A stretch of DNA of 64,000 nucleotides, taken from contig JAIXMQ010000017.1 of NCBI GenBank assembly GCA_025716855.1, positions 372,001 through 436,000 of the forward strand. Reading direction: 5' to 3'. Every line of letters starts with the position of its first letter. The stretch's first letter is position 1. The stretch is from Pilaira anomala (Eukaryota; Mucoromycota; Mucoromycetes; Mucorales; Mucoraceae). Both the position numbers and the translations under genes were made by a program. Below are positions 14,001 to 25,368 of the stretch, in pieces. The notes under the pieces are model-generated. The model saw only the letters and a list, made by a program, of their open reading frames with translations, searched no databases and had not been told where the DNA came from.

Positions 14001-15686
14001 GTACATGATATTACGGTTCGTGATGCGAGTGACATTTGAAACTTTAGAAGGCTTTTTGCTTGAATTTAACATGAGTTTAGTTTCATGACCTGTGAAAACA
14101 GCGATACCATAGACCCAAGAAGTATTTCTTAACTGTGCGCCTCTTAATAATAATTGATTTGGGTCTAATGGGATATCACGATGACTGGAACCATACGATG
14201 TTAAAGAAAGAGCACCGTCATAATTATATAAACGATTATTGGGTTGTTCAGATTTAATCACACCTTGTAGTCTACTCATCTCTGTGGGGTTTAAAATGGT
14301 TGCTGTTTGAGGTAAAGCTTGCTTGATCTTTAGGTTGACTTCACCATCCAAATTACTGGTTTCGATATAACACAGTCCTTCTGGTTCACTACTACTGATT
14401 AAAACAATATCGGCCGGGAAATTCTCGCCACTTTCTACACGTAATATATCTCCCACTTGAATATCTTTCCATTTCTTTTCTATAAATTGTGTTCCTTGTA
14501 ACACTTTACATTTTTTAGCGTTTAATTCTGCATCTGACCTGTGTACGCCCTTTAAAGAAAAAAAAAAAAAGATGAGTGAACGACATATTCTATCACTTTT
14601 TTTTTTTCCATTTTTTTACCCAGTCTTCAATAATTTCTTTCACGGCAGTAATAGATAATACAATAACTAAAGGTACAAGGGTAGTCCATCTTGAAGTCGG
14701 AGAAATGTCAGGGATTTGCTACGAAGGTAAAAAAAAAAAAAAAAGGGTTAAAAAACAAGAAAGCGTAGTACAAAAAAAAGAAAAAGGGCTTTACTTGAAT
14801 ACATGATACAAATAAAAAGAAAATATTTGCAGCTTTCGAGAACTCTTCATACAAGAATTTAAAGAGAAAACTAAAGATACTATATTTTCCAGTTGTGACA
14901 GCATTATGCAAGAATTTTTGTTCATGATTTAAAGCAGGATGATTGATATGAATGATACGAGCACCATTTTCACCCGGAATACCTGATGCAACGGTCGTAC
15001 CCTTAAATAATTCTTTGATGACTTGGCGCCAAGGTCGTTTTGGTGGTTTCTTTTTGGAGGGTAATTGTAAGTTGGCACGTGCGTAAGGTGAGGTTGTTTC
15101 AGTTGTTCCTGTGGTTGCTGTCCCAGAAAGTTCATTTGAAACAATCAGACTCTTATTATTCGTATCATCTAATTCTTCGTCGTCCAGTTTTGGGTCATTA
15201 TATAAATTATCAACTAAAATATACATGTATATATAAATAAATAGTATAAATTTTTTATTTATATTTTTTTTTTTACCTCTTCTCTCGTTATTGAAATGGG
15301 CTGAAGAAACACCAGACGTCATATTATTCAAATTAGGTTGTATGTGTTCATGGTGTTGTTGTTGTCGTGTAGAAGAAGAAGAAGCAACTTGTGCTGGTGA
15401 TTGGGGAATACCTGGTTGAAGGTCAATTAGGTCATTCGTTTGAACGTCTGACGGAGAATAATGGTTTATAGTTGTATCAATAGGCTGTGTAAATGGATTA
15501 AAAGGTGAGTGACCGGTATGATTTGTATTTAAAGGTGTCTCTTCATGCCACGGTGAGTCATTGATATTATCCCTAAACGGATTATATTTCTCACCGCCGT
15601 TATTATTGTTATTATTATTATTAGACGTCACTTTTGGATATGTAGTAATTGTTCTATTCCCAGTGTAACAATTCACAAGATAGATA
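11059..15686 (-). CDS. DRS2: P4-type ATPase (aminophospholipid flippase, Drs2 family); 5' end unresolved
   Basis: Flips phosphatidylserine/ethanolamine to the cytosolic leaflet of trans-Golgi and endosomal membranes. Exons: ~15686-15277, 15213-14795, 14718-14620, 14549-12690, 12620-12210, 12133-11900, 11814-11672, 11568-11353, 11287-11059; about 1,340 aa. Seen: ARIIHINHP, the PISL motif of flippase TM4 ([12 protein letters not shown]), the phosphorylation motif [45 protein letters not shown], and a C-terminal block of membrane helices. The actuator loop reads DGEVNLK where flippases usually have DGETNLK; the catalytic Glu is kept. The N-terminal tail has two NPF motifs (YNPFRD and FNPFTQ). 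No ATG opens the first long exon in frame. It begins after an acceptor-like CAAAG at 15687, so a tiny upstream exon, perhaps starting at the ATG at 15808, is needed. Upstream space is only ~150 bp before the next gene's stop. Confidence 0.9.
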
Positions 15687-15842
15687 CTTTGAAGAAAAAA
15701 GAAAAAAAGAAACAATAAAAAATTGTTTTTTTTTTTAAACAGAATTTTTAGTGTGTGGAAATATGACGACCCCAAACTTTATTGTTAAAACAGCGCGCGT
15801 ACAAACATACACACACACACAATTTTTTGCCAAGCTAATACA

Positions 15843-16643
15843 TTATAAAACTATACCTCCATCTATGTTAAGCACTTGACCATGAATATACTCTGATTGG
15901 GCGATAAATAAAGCCGCCAAAGATACGTCATTGACATGACCAAACCTTCTTAATGGAATATTTTCAATTATTTTTAACTTTTTTTCATCTGGTATATCAT
16001 GCGTCATATCCGTATGAATAAAGCCAGGAGCAATTGCGTTTACTCGAATTTGAGAAGGACCTAATTCTTTTGCAAGTGATTTTGTAAATCCAATGATACC
16101 CGCTTTTGATGCGCTATACGCAGATTGACCAATATTACCACGCTCTCCCACCACACTGGATATATTAATAATACATCCTCCCTGTCTCCATTTTAACATT
16201 GACTTTGCAACGTGTTGACTCACTCGGATTGTTCCCAACAAATTTGTATTCATTGTCTCTTCTAAATCTTCATATCTTAATTTTACCAATAATGCATCTT
16301 TGGACATACCTGCCGCATTAATTAAATAGTGTACTTGTTTATCTTTTAATTCCCTCTAAGCTATAAAAATCAGTTTTTTTTTTTTTTTTGATTATATAAA
16401 CACGGTCCAATTTTTTACCTTTAATATAGAATCGACTTGTTCCTTATCTGAAACATCCATTAAAACACCACGATGATCTTGATCTCCAAAGTTTTTACGA
16501 AATCGCTCTTCTACTTCTTCCATTCGGGCACAATGGCGTCCAATAAGTATCGTATTTGCACCTTGTTTTGCAAAAGCTTCTGCAATACTAAGTCCAATAC
16601 CTCTACTCGCCCCGGTAATAAGAGCCGTTTTATTTGCAAACAT
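15843..16643 (-). CDS. OAR1: Short-chain dehydrogenase, 3-oxoacyl-ACP reductase type (FabG/Oar1-like)
   Basis: NADPH-dependent 3-ketoacyl-ACP reductase, probably of mitochondrial type II fatty acid synthesis. Two exons: 16643-16419 and 16355-15843, 245 aa. The acceptor TTAG at 16357-16356 is needed, because the next AG upstream gives an immediate stop. Motifs: N-terminal TGASRGIG cofactor loop, NAAG, catalytic Ser in INISSVVGERGN, and YSASK (Tyr/Lys). The tail HGQVLNIDGGI is typical of FabG. The length fits the family (~245). No obvious mitochondrial presequence precedes MFANKTALITG, so a cytosolic CBR4-like role is possible. The stop lies ~160 bp from the first long exon of the flippase gene, so the two transcripts are nearly or actually overlapping. 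Confidence 0.87.
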
Positions 16644-17533
16644 ACTTTGAAAAAGTGAAAAAAAAAAAAGCTATTAAAAAAAAAAAAATTATATGAACGG
16701 ACTTTGTATTTTTAATAAAACCCAGCTTTTTTTGACAGGAGGAAGAAGAAGATTACTGCCTTTGAAAATATATTGTTATTTTATTGTGATATTTTGTTTG
16801 TTTATGTGTTTAAATAAAAAAAAAATTACGGTTTAAGTATGTTGGTATGTGGTTTCAACCAAGCTCAATAAAAGCTGCTAGCAAAAGACCGATATAATAA
16901 TTTGAAAAAAGTATATAAAATTTGGAGAAAAAAAAAGAAAAAAAAAATTAGTCAAAAATCAAAGAAAAAAAAAAGAAAAAAAAAAAGAAAAAAAAAAGAA
17001 ATAAACATGAAGAGTCATCATATAAACAAAATATGTGTTTCCATAGATTCCATAAAAGATAACCGTTCTCCCAGATCGTTACGATGGAAACAGTAACTGG
17101 TTCTAAAAATGGATCGTTTCTTTCGAAAAAGAAATGACAATAAGGGATTATGTAACTTTTTTTTATATATATTTGTTGATCTTTTTTTTGGGAAATTGTA
17201 AGCATGATCCAGTTTTTTTTTTCAAACTAAGCCTTTTTAGGTATATATATATCAATTATCCTTTTGTTTGTAAGTGTAAATTATGCAATAAAATGTCAAC
17301 ACTACATGTGGCAATTATTCTTATGATTTTAAATCATGTATTTAAATATTTCGTATATCTATGTATGTACATGAAGAGATAGTTACTTTTTCAGTTTTAC
17401 TTTGAAAATCGAAATATATACACACACACTTAGTATAAGGAAAAAAAGAAGACATACAAAGTTTAATTTTTTTTAAAAAAAAAGTTCTTTTATTCTATAT
17501 ATATATTTTTTTTGAGAACTATCTATTTTTTTC
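16644..17533. other. Intergenic, A/T tracts only
   Basis: No supported gene. Poly(A)-rich purine tracts at 16926-17000 produce lysine-rich accidental frames. The rest is AT-rich without recognisable coding bias. Confidence 0.5.
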
Positions 17534-19470
17534 TTAATTAAATCCTTCGGCCGTTACAGCCATCTTTCTTTTTCTTCTTTCATTGATTGGTTCTACACCA
17601 GCACAAAAGTTGATAATGACGGCAAAAATAGATATAGCTAATGCACCATACCACATACGTTCATAACCTCCAGTTTGATCGTAGACAACACCGCCAAGGT
17701 AAGCGCCCAAGAATCCACCTATTTGGTGTCCAATAAAAGTAATGGATGAAAGTGTGCCAAGGTATTTATGACCAAATACCATAGCAATGTATCTTGTAGT
17801 AGGAGGAACGGTTGACAACCAAAATAACTACATATATATATATATATATATAAAGTGAATACATAAAGCATTTATATGTCATGAGAGAAAATTTACTTAC
17901 GCCAAAAATGATAGAAAATGCCAATACAGTTGCAGTGGACAAGGGAATAAACGTAATCACCACAAATAGGATAGCTCTTACAGTGAAAATAGCCATCAAA
18001 ATATATTTAGGTTGAATAAAGGTGACAAGATACCCCGAGATTACGGTTCCGATCATTGATCCGAAGCCCATAATTGAGATTGTCCATGCTATGAGAAAAG
18101 ATGTATTAGTATTTCTTTTTTCTTTTAAAAAAAAAAGCTTTATAGCACTTACCAGCCAAAGAGGTAGAAATACCATTTTCTTCCTATAAAAAGTATTGCT
18201 GTTAGTATATATATATATATATATATTTTTTTTTTTCTAGAAAAAAAAATTTATTTTATTTTTATTTTGACTTTTTTTTTTCGCGACTTACAAGATATGC
18301 AGGGAGATGAGTTGACAAAAATGAAATATGGAAACCACAAGAAGAGAAACCCAAAGTGACACATATGAAAATGGGTGAAGTGAGTGCTTCTATCAGAGCA
18401 GTCTTGATGTCAGGTGCAGCGATATCTTCTAATGGACGACAGTCAAGTTCTTCTTTTGCAGTCATTTCTTGATCCATTGATTTTTGGTTCTTATCATCAT
18501 GGCTGATGCCTAACGTGGTAGGGGAAGAAGAACCACATTTCTCTTCTTCGTCTAAACTTTCGTTTACTGCTTCGGTATCGTTACTTGCAGGTAAGGCGGG
18601 AATAGGTGGGACCGTTTGAAGAAAATAGGCTAATGGAGAAGAAGCTACGATCAAAGAACCTATTATATATATTGAAATGATTACTGTAAGTTAACGTAAA
18701 AAAAATGAAAAAAAAATAAACTTTAAGTTTATGTAGATCAATGCGTCCGAATAAACGGGAATACAACAATGAAGTAAGCATAGTGTAACGCATGTCTAAA
18801 TTGCTCCGAAAAAACGGAACAATGTATTAGAGCAAGTAGTTTCACTTCTAACTGCTGTCATATAAACAATTTTTTTTTTTTTTATGATGATGAACTACTT
18901 ACCGAAAATAATAAATGAAGTTTTCCAGCCGACAGCAGCCAACATAGCTTTAGAAATAGGTAAGAAACAGCCTTGACCAAGACTACCGAAACTTGATATG
19001 ATACCAAAGGCCATACTTTGTTGTTTTGAGTTTTGGGGATATCTTCTACCGATGGAGGCTAGAATATTAGAGAATGAATTACCACCTGCACTGATACCGA
19101 TCACAGCTCCCATGGAAAAGATAAATAAGCCTGAAGAACGATCTGAGGCGTACAACATGTACATACCCGCGGCATAGAAAAGAGAACCACAGAAGATCAT
19201 TTTACCAAAACCGAACCTGGTTTCTGCCAAATAGACTAAAAATGGTTGAGAGAAACCCCAGAGCAATTGTAAGAGTGCAGCCGCAATTGAAAAAGTCGAT
19301 CTGTCCCATCCGGTCTCTTCAGTAATAGGGATCAAGAATACACCAAAAGACTGTCGAATACCGAAACAGATCCAGAGTAAAAGACAACCAGCAATACATG
19401 AAACCAGAGGTGAATGAATTAATCTTTGATTTAAAGAATACAGCACGTTATTTTTGCTAAGAGTAAACAT
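17534..19470 (-). CDS. MFS transporter, monocarboxylate-porter-like (copy A)
   Basis: Twelve-helix major facilitator, plasma membrane likely; substrate unknown (monocarboxylate or related organic acid by family). Five exons: 19470-18903, 18659-18292, 18183-18153, 18088-17901, 17827-17534; 482 aa. The N-half has FGIRQSFGVFLIPITEETGWDR then LQLLWGFSQPF and GISAGGNSF; the central cytosolic loop is acidic (residues ~205-265); the C-half begins GFHISFLSTHLPAYL. The ETGWDRSTFSIA signature and the GG-containing helices match MCT/OFA-type MFS proteins. A paralogue with the same exon pattern lies at 25917-27593. The tiny 31-nt third exon is shared by both. The C-terminus is basic (NERRKRKM). Confidence 0.85.
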
Positions 19471-21097
19471 TTGAGAAAGCGGACAAGTGTTTTTTTTTTT
19501 AAGAAAAATATAAAAAAAAAAAACTTTGCCCCTATTTATACTTTTTTCGATTCTTGATGATGAGGAGGTTCTTAGTAATCGCTTCCCGCCGCTAAAATCA
19601 CAGTCATTTGGAAATCATAAAAGTCGTCTGAGATCATTATAAACTTGTCCGTTCCGAAAAACTAAAATTGGCATATTCTAACTGATATTATTCTGCGCCA
19701 TCACCAAAATTCATAGTAGTTAATTAGTAAATAACAAAAATAAATATATTTTTACAAAAATTTTCCCTCCCCTTTTGTAATCTCTTTTTACATATCGAAA
19801 TATAATATAATAAATTGAAACAAACCCAATACCTTCCGCGGAACTCCACATAGAAAAAATAAGCCACAAGGGGTGTAATAATTAAAGCTAGACACGGTAA
19901 AAAAAAAAATCCATTGAAAAGTAACAGAAAAAAAAAAAAAAGAACGCTACGGAATTGCAACGTTGTAAAACATCATTCTTTTTTTTTTTTTCTAGCTAAG
20001 AAAAAACAAAACAAATCTATTCACTTTATAAAATAAAATGAATAAGAAAACATGATACAATGAAGATGGTTACAAGAACGTGTTCAACTTGGTTGTGGAA
20101 CTTGTTGGTATTTTTAAAAAAAAAATCCTTACTCCCAAGTACAAAACCCAATTGGACTCCCTCGATTTACAAAAAAAACATTTTCTAGAGCTAAAAAAAA
20201 AAAAAAAAAAACTGCAAAGATTGAATAGAAGATCATTTTATATTTCAAAATTAAATGTGCGTTTTTTTTTAAAAAAAAAAAAAAAAGAGAGAGGAGAGAC
20301 ACATCCGTTGACAGTTCCAAGCCTTTTTATTGTCACCATAAACACGTCCATACTCTAATTGATGTTATAAATAAAACATGTGTTATTGTAATGTTTATTC
20401 CATGCAATTGATGTAAATACAAGTTAGTATAACCGCCTGTGCTGCGAAATTATATCTAGTAAATATATCATCGGCCAGTTTTGGTGAGCGGAGGGCATTT
20501 AACTTAACCGTCCTCAAGTTTTTAATTTTGGAATCGTTCGTGAAACCTATTATGGCGGCGATTTGACTCAAAAAAAATATACAGGTTAAAGCTCAGAGTT
20601 AGAAAGCACAAAAGATCTATTTTAAGAACGCGTCGGTTAATGCAAATAGTAACATTGATGGCATGATGTGTTTTGCGTAGTTACACTTGAAGACATATTC
20701 TTTTGTTTTATAATTTTTAGACAGTAATTTATTATAAGTTATATAAAAAAGAAAAGTTGCTGATATGGGATTGTATAGATTTTTCTCGTAGTGATAAGAA
20801 GCTTAAAATTCTACTTTTCCATTTTTTTTATTTAAGAGTACGTAATTCTCAACAGGTTTCATATTTAGGTTGTATCTTTATTGGTTTTATAAGCTACTTA
20901 TGGTGGATTTTCAGATATCCGAGACTATCTGTACACATGATTATAACCAGTTTTTTATATCTTTAATCGTCTTGGTTGATAAAGACTGGAAAGAAATTTT
21001 TGTATCTATGTTTGAGATAATGTGTAGCCAAAATATATTTTATTTTTTTTAATTTTACAAGTTGGGAGGAATACGAGAATCGAAGAACCTAATTCTT
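19471..21097. other. Intergenic, 1.6 kb, no gene recognised
   Basis: AT-rich, with homopolymer tracts at 19918-19943, 19977-19991, 20190-20212 and 20262-20286. Short frames near 20757-21052 have no recognisable domain. It would contain the promoter of MFS copy A and the 3' UTR of the CsbD-like gene. Confidence 0.5.
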
Positions 21098-21394
21098 TTA
21101 AGAATTAAAAGACTTTTGAGCTTCGCCCTTTTTCTCTTGGACCTTGCTTCCTGCTTCAGCAGAGGTATTTCCAGTAAGGGCATTCATGGCACCTTGAACA
21201 GCACCACTTACTTGATTCACAGCACCTTGTACGTAGCCAGACAAATTAGCAGCGGTTTCTTCGACCTGACCAGCATTGGCTTGCGTTTTACCCTTAGCTT
21301 CAAGAGATTCATTACCAACAGCATAACCGACGTGTTCTTTCGCTTGACCGATGAATTGATCTTTCTTGGCTTCAGTTCTTGATGGAGTGGACAT
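21098..21394 (-). CDS. CsbD-like small stress protein
   Basis: Single-exon gene of 98 aa, MSTPSRTEAKKDQFIGQ onward. It has the CsbD-type pattern of repeated short amphipathic blocks: QFIGQAKEHVGYAVGNE, LEAKGKTQANAGQVEE, then SGYVQGAVNQVSGAVQGAMN and a Lys/Glu-rich tail (GSKVQEKKGEAQKSFNS). It is rich in Ala, Gly, Gln and Lys and has no Cys or Trp, as in hydrophilic stress proteins. Fungal members are often strongly induced in stationary phase, stress or spores; the molecular role is unknown. It sits between the two MFS paralogues with a long 5' intergenic region. Confidence 0.85.
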   Translation of the reverse strand: MSTPSRTEAKKDQFIGQAKEHVGYAVGNESLEAKGKTQANAGQVEETAANLSGYVQGAVNQVSGAVQGAMNALTGNTSAEAGSKVQEKKGEAQKSFNS

Positions 21395-23482
21395 TTCTTA
21401 AAAAATTTATTAAACTAAGATGAATAATAAAGAGAGAGAGAAAAAAAAAAGGCTTTGACCTCCATATTATATTTATACTTTTTAAACGTCAACACGAACT
21501 GCATAATATTTCTATATTTAGGTCACATCTCGTCACTGTGATATAATTTTTGAAGTTTATTACTGGAATTTTGTGTAACAAATGAGTATTTGTCAGGTAC
21601 ACGAGTTGACAATGTGACATTGTAAATAAAAATCAATAATCTTATGAAATTGTTGACAGAAAATACAAGAAAGCTGGCGGTTTTTAATTTTGTAATTGCG
21701 TAATATTTGATAATAATTCCTGGGTCATTTTTGTTTTGGTGTAATTCCTTTCAAGTATTGTAAAATACAATGGATTTTGTCCAGATTTTGTTATTGAGTG
21801 CGAAACGACTGCTTATCGCTAGAAAAAAGGTTTCTATAACCACCAGGTTTTCAAACCATTTCCTTCTCAAGAATGAACAAAAGTTCTAAAAGCATGTTGA
21901 CTGTATGCTTAGACGCTAACAAAAAGAGCATTGTGAAGCCCCTGAAAAAAAAACACAAAACCTGCGGGTGCTGCCCTTTCAAAAGAACTGAGATACATAT
22001 CTCTTCTTCATTCTCACCCAAAAAAAAAAAATCTATAGGGCTAGCACTTGCGCTCATTCAGTCTCCTTTAACATAGAACATGAACAAAAAGAACTCTGGT
22101 TTCCCTTTATCAAAACATTATGGGAAATTTTCCCTCGAGACAAGGAGGGTCTTTTGGTTATAATTACTAGAGAATTTTCTAATACACGTATACATATGAA
22201 CTGGTGGCTTTACCCACACAGAAAATGATTGCAGAGATCAGCCCTGAACACACTTGTTTCTTTCCAACATGCAGAGACCAAACTTATGAAGCGTTTCCAG
22301 CTGAAGCGATTCCCCCTACTCATCAACTTTATAAAAATTTCAACTATCCAAAATGACTCTTCTAAAAATATGTCTCTACTTAAATAATATAGCAAAGTGT
22401 AATGAATGAAAAAGATTTTATATTTAAAAAGTTAATTAAAGTGAAGTGTCAACTTTTAACTATAATAACAGCTGCAATCTTAGACATTGATATGTTACTT
22501 GACACCTTGGTGTAATTATGAAAATAACAGGAGATCCCGAAGTTTGATTTTTTTTTTTTTTTTGTTTTCGATCTAGATAAACAACTTTTAAGGTTTGAGG
22601 GTATACATTAGAGACAGCTGGAGGTATTCTCCGCTTAAAGAAAAGGTTTTTTGGATAGGACCTAAATAAGCTAATTTACGATTATAGAATTTTTTTTAAT
22701 AGGTTTTGAGAAAAAAAAATTAACTTCTGGTCTTAAATATTACCCCAACTTAAAATCAAAATAATTGACATTGTCAACATGGATACCATTTATCAAGAAA
22801 TCGACTTGTATTTAAGCACGGTTGAAAGTAGTATATATATATATATATGCTTGATTAAGCCAATTGATCAATTACAGAAGGAAGAATGGATATTACAGTC
22901 CTTTGTCTTCAATGAAAAAAAAAAGATCCAGTAAGCTTAATTCATAGAAATGGAACACAGTTTGGTCTTACAAGAAATAGCTTTTGGAAAATAAAAACAA
23001 TGATGATAAAGACACACATGCTGTTTAATTAGATAATTGTATCGTCTACGTACGAGATTAGACTTTTCTCATTAAGATCTGTATAGAACCTATTGATTAT
23101 AAAAAAATTAGATATGACTCAAAAAACCAAATATACTTTGATGGAACTTCCCTTTGTAAGCTGTATTTGCGATAGACTGGCTTTTAAAAACATATCAAGT
23201 AATGATCAACTCCTCCTCAGTCTCTTTCTTTTCACTGGTGTTCTTTTGTAGGATCCGCAGATCCGGATTTATTTTAAGCCCCTCAGACATCTCATAAAAG
23301 CAAGAACTGATAAAAAAAAAACTTTTAATTTTAATTGCATCGAGATAACCTAACCCAACTAACCGCCTCTTTTATCTTAATTTTAATATATCATTGTTAA
23401 TTATCTATAATATTTAAGCAGCAATGAAATAGCATGGCTTTTTTCCTTTCACTTTATCTATACTTATATCACTTTCAAAAAT
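21395..23482. other. Intergenic, 2.1 kb
   Basis: No supported gene. The stretch 21850-22400 is less AT-rich than its surroundings and has open frames of 61-68 codons on both strands, possibly decayed coding sequence, but none resembles a known family. The last 80 bp before 23483 is similar to the promoter of the gene at 24742. Confidence 0.5.
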
Positions 23483-24118
23483 ATGTCTATTATTCGAAAA
23501 TCCAAATCTATAGAAGCTAGAGAGCCATCCAGATCAGAGATTTCACTTCTTGCACCTTCTGGAAAACCCAAGTACTTTTTCAATGGCTCAGTTCCTCATT
23601 CTGTCTTTTATGCTTTACCAAGGGAGCTTTCGTGTCTCTCTGTTCCTTTTATCAAAGCCTTACGAGACATGTTCCCACGAGGTCGAGGCCTTGGGCTGAT
23701 CGAAAGAGAATCCGAAGATTATCTTGTTTATGAAGTTGTTTTAGATAATAATGATGATTGTATTGTAGCTTTAGATACACCCGTCTCTTTAATAATTTCA
23801 GGTAGAGATTATGTACTGCCGGCATACCATGCGATTGCACCATCATTGGAACTTGTTAAAGTCCATCTCTCTAACATTAGTATCACTGATTTTGATATCT
23901 TGAAGACACGTCTTTTGGAAACGTTTTCATTTTATGGCACTGTTCTCGATATTGTATTATACGAAGATGATGTCACCAATACTTGGTTTACGGGAAATGG
24001 CCACGTATATTTATCACGTAAGAAAGCACATTACGAACACCGTGATCCTCCGTCTGTCTATCTGACAGGTACCAATAACAGTAGCAATATGGTCTTTACA
24101 ATCTGGTCAAAGGAATAG
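23483..24118 (+). CDS. Unknown protein, paralogue of the next gene; possible RRM-like C-terminal domain (copy 1)
   Basis: Intronless 211-aa frame. I do not recognise a named family. Visible: the block SLLAPSGKPK at 21-30, FYALP at 42-46, GLIERES at 71-77, and a C-terminal module at about 125-185 with alternating hydrophobic strands: VKVHLSNIS, a helix-like LKTRLLETF, YGTVLDIVLYEDD (151-163), WFTGNGHVYLSR (168-179). The order (strand, helix, strand with G-x-V-x-D, aromatic strand) resembles an RRM-like fold. Mucoralean retroelement ORF1/Gag-like proteins can carry a comparable module followed by zinc knuckles; no zinc knuckle is present here. The neighbour at 24742-25368 aligns over its whole length. 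A captured retroelement-type nucleic-acid-binding protein is an inference only. Confidence 0.6.
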   Translation: MSIIRKSKSIEAREPSRSEISLLAPSGKPKYFFNGSVPHSVFYALPRELSCLSVPFIKALRDMFPRGRGLGLIERESEDYLVYEVVLDNNDDCIVALDTPVSLIISGRDYVLPAYHAIAPSLELVKVHLSNISITDFDILKTRLLETFSFYGTVLDIVLYEDDVTNTWFTGNGHVYLSRKKAHYEHRDPPSVYLTGTNNSSNMVFTIWSKE

Positions 24119-24741
24119 AATATACATGGAATGCTATGTGGTTGTGATTCTAAATATATTAAATAATATAATTAATAAATAATTTCGTTGCTACTTAAAA
24201 TCACAATAATGTCAAATACTTTAACCTGCTGTGTTGTTAGTTTTGCATGAGAGAGTATATAAACGGAGGCTCAAGTACCTCTCAGCTAAACCATCAAAGT
24301 TATAGTACTTAAATTTCTATGCGTCAGATTAACTATATAAAATAGGTAATAAAGGTCTTCTATTTATATTATTATAGACTTTAACGGGAAAATGTGCATG
24401 AATATTTAATTAAAGCGTCGAACGCATATATTAGAGGAGCGACTAAGTAGAGTTTTACTTCAAAATTACAAAAGGAGATACCTGATGAAACTACTTTAGC
24501 TTCTCATAATATATAGCAATTATTTGATAAATTGCTTTTTTTAAGGTGCTACATTAGAACAGAAAACTGCATACACTCATTTATCAAGTAAAAGTAATAG
24601 ATTAAAAAGTAAATATTTTGTTTCAATATAATTTTGTTAAACGACGGTTTTTTTTTTATTCAAAATATTTATACGAGGAAAAACTTAAAATAACGTGGCT
24701 TTTTCCGCTCATTTTAAATAACTTTACTTATTCCTAAAGTC
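24119..24741. other. Intergenic between the paired unknown genes
   Basis: AT-rich, no gene seen. The last ~60 bp contain a GTGGCTTTTTCC motif (24694 onward) matching ATGGCTTTTTTCC upstream of copy 1, so the duplication included promoter sequence. Confidence 0.5.
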
Positions 24742-25368
24742 ATGCCCGTTCAATATTCAAGTCCTGCCTTAAAAGCTGGGCGTTCTCCAAGAGTTGAGGT
24801 TTCCCTTTTACAACCATCTGGAAAGCCCAAGAATTATATGGCTGGCACAGTTTCGCCCTCCGTTATTTACATGCTTCCTATGGAATATACAAAATATCAA
24901 ATCATTTTTCTCGAAAAACTGAGGAAGCTTTATCCTCGAGAACGAGCTCCTGGTTTGATACAGAAAGAGTCCTCTAGTCACCACATATATGAAATTCTAT
25001 TACTTGATGTCGCTGACCATGATTTGGCACTAACTACACCTATAACACTAACAATTGATGGTATCATTCGCTCCTTCTCTGGATTTATCACAGCTCCTCA
25101 AATACTTTACAAGTTTCATTTCAAAAAACTTACTCTTGCAAGCTACTACGTTATAAAGGTTTGTCTATTAGAGGCTTTCTCTAAGATTGGCGAAGTACTT
25201 GATATTGTATTATATGAAGACGACCCCTCTAGTTCCTGGTTTACTGGGAATGGTTATGTGTATCTTACACGTCAAAGAAAATACTACGATTCCCCCAAGT
25301 TGTTCCCTTTAATGTACCCTAATAATATACCAGTGGAAGCTATTTGGTCTTTAGAAGAGCAGAATTAA
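24742..25368 (+). CDS. Unknown protein, paralogue of the previous gene (copy 2)
   Basis: Intronless, 208 aa. It shares with copy 1 the ordered blocks SLLQPSGKPK, IYMLP, PGLIQKES, GEVLDIVLYEDD, WFTGNGYVYLTR and a final IW-S-x-E. The positions of all blocks agree to within a few residues, so the genes are tandem duplicates diverged mainly in the N-terminus and between blocks. The intact frame in both copies, despite strong divergence, suggests that both are under selection or are recent. No signal peptide, membrane segment or zinc finger is seen. Function unknown; an RRM-like nucleic-acid-binding end is plausible. Confidence 0.6.
   Translation: MPVQYSSPALKAGRSPRVEVSLLQPSGKPKNYMAGTVSPSVIYMLPMEYTKYQIIFLEKLRKLYPRERAPGLIQKESSSHHIYEILLLDVADHDLALTTPITLTIDGIIRSFSGFITAPQILYKFHFKKLTLASYYVIKVCLLEAFSKIGEVLDIVLYEDDPSSSWFTGNGYVYLTRQRKYYDSPKLFPLMYPNNIPVEAIWSLEEQN

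Noticed and set aside
20080..20358. Lys-rich frame of 92 codons
   Set aside because: Mostly translated poly(A) tracts; no conserved feature and no spliceable continuation.
21851..22395. Several 61-68 codon frames on both strands
   Set aside because: Mutually overlapping, short, no domain; at most decayed sequence.
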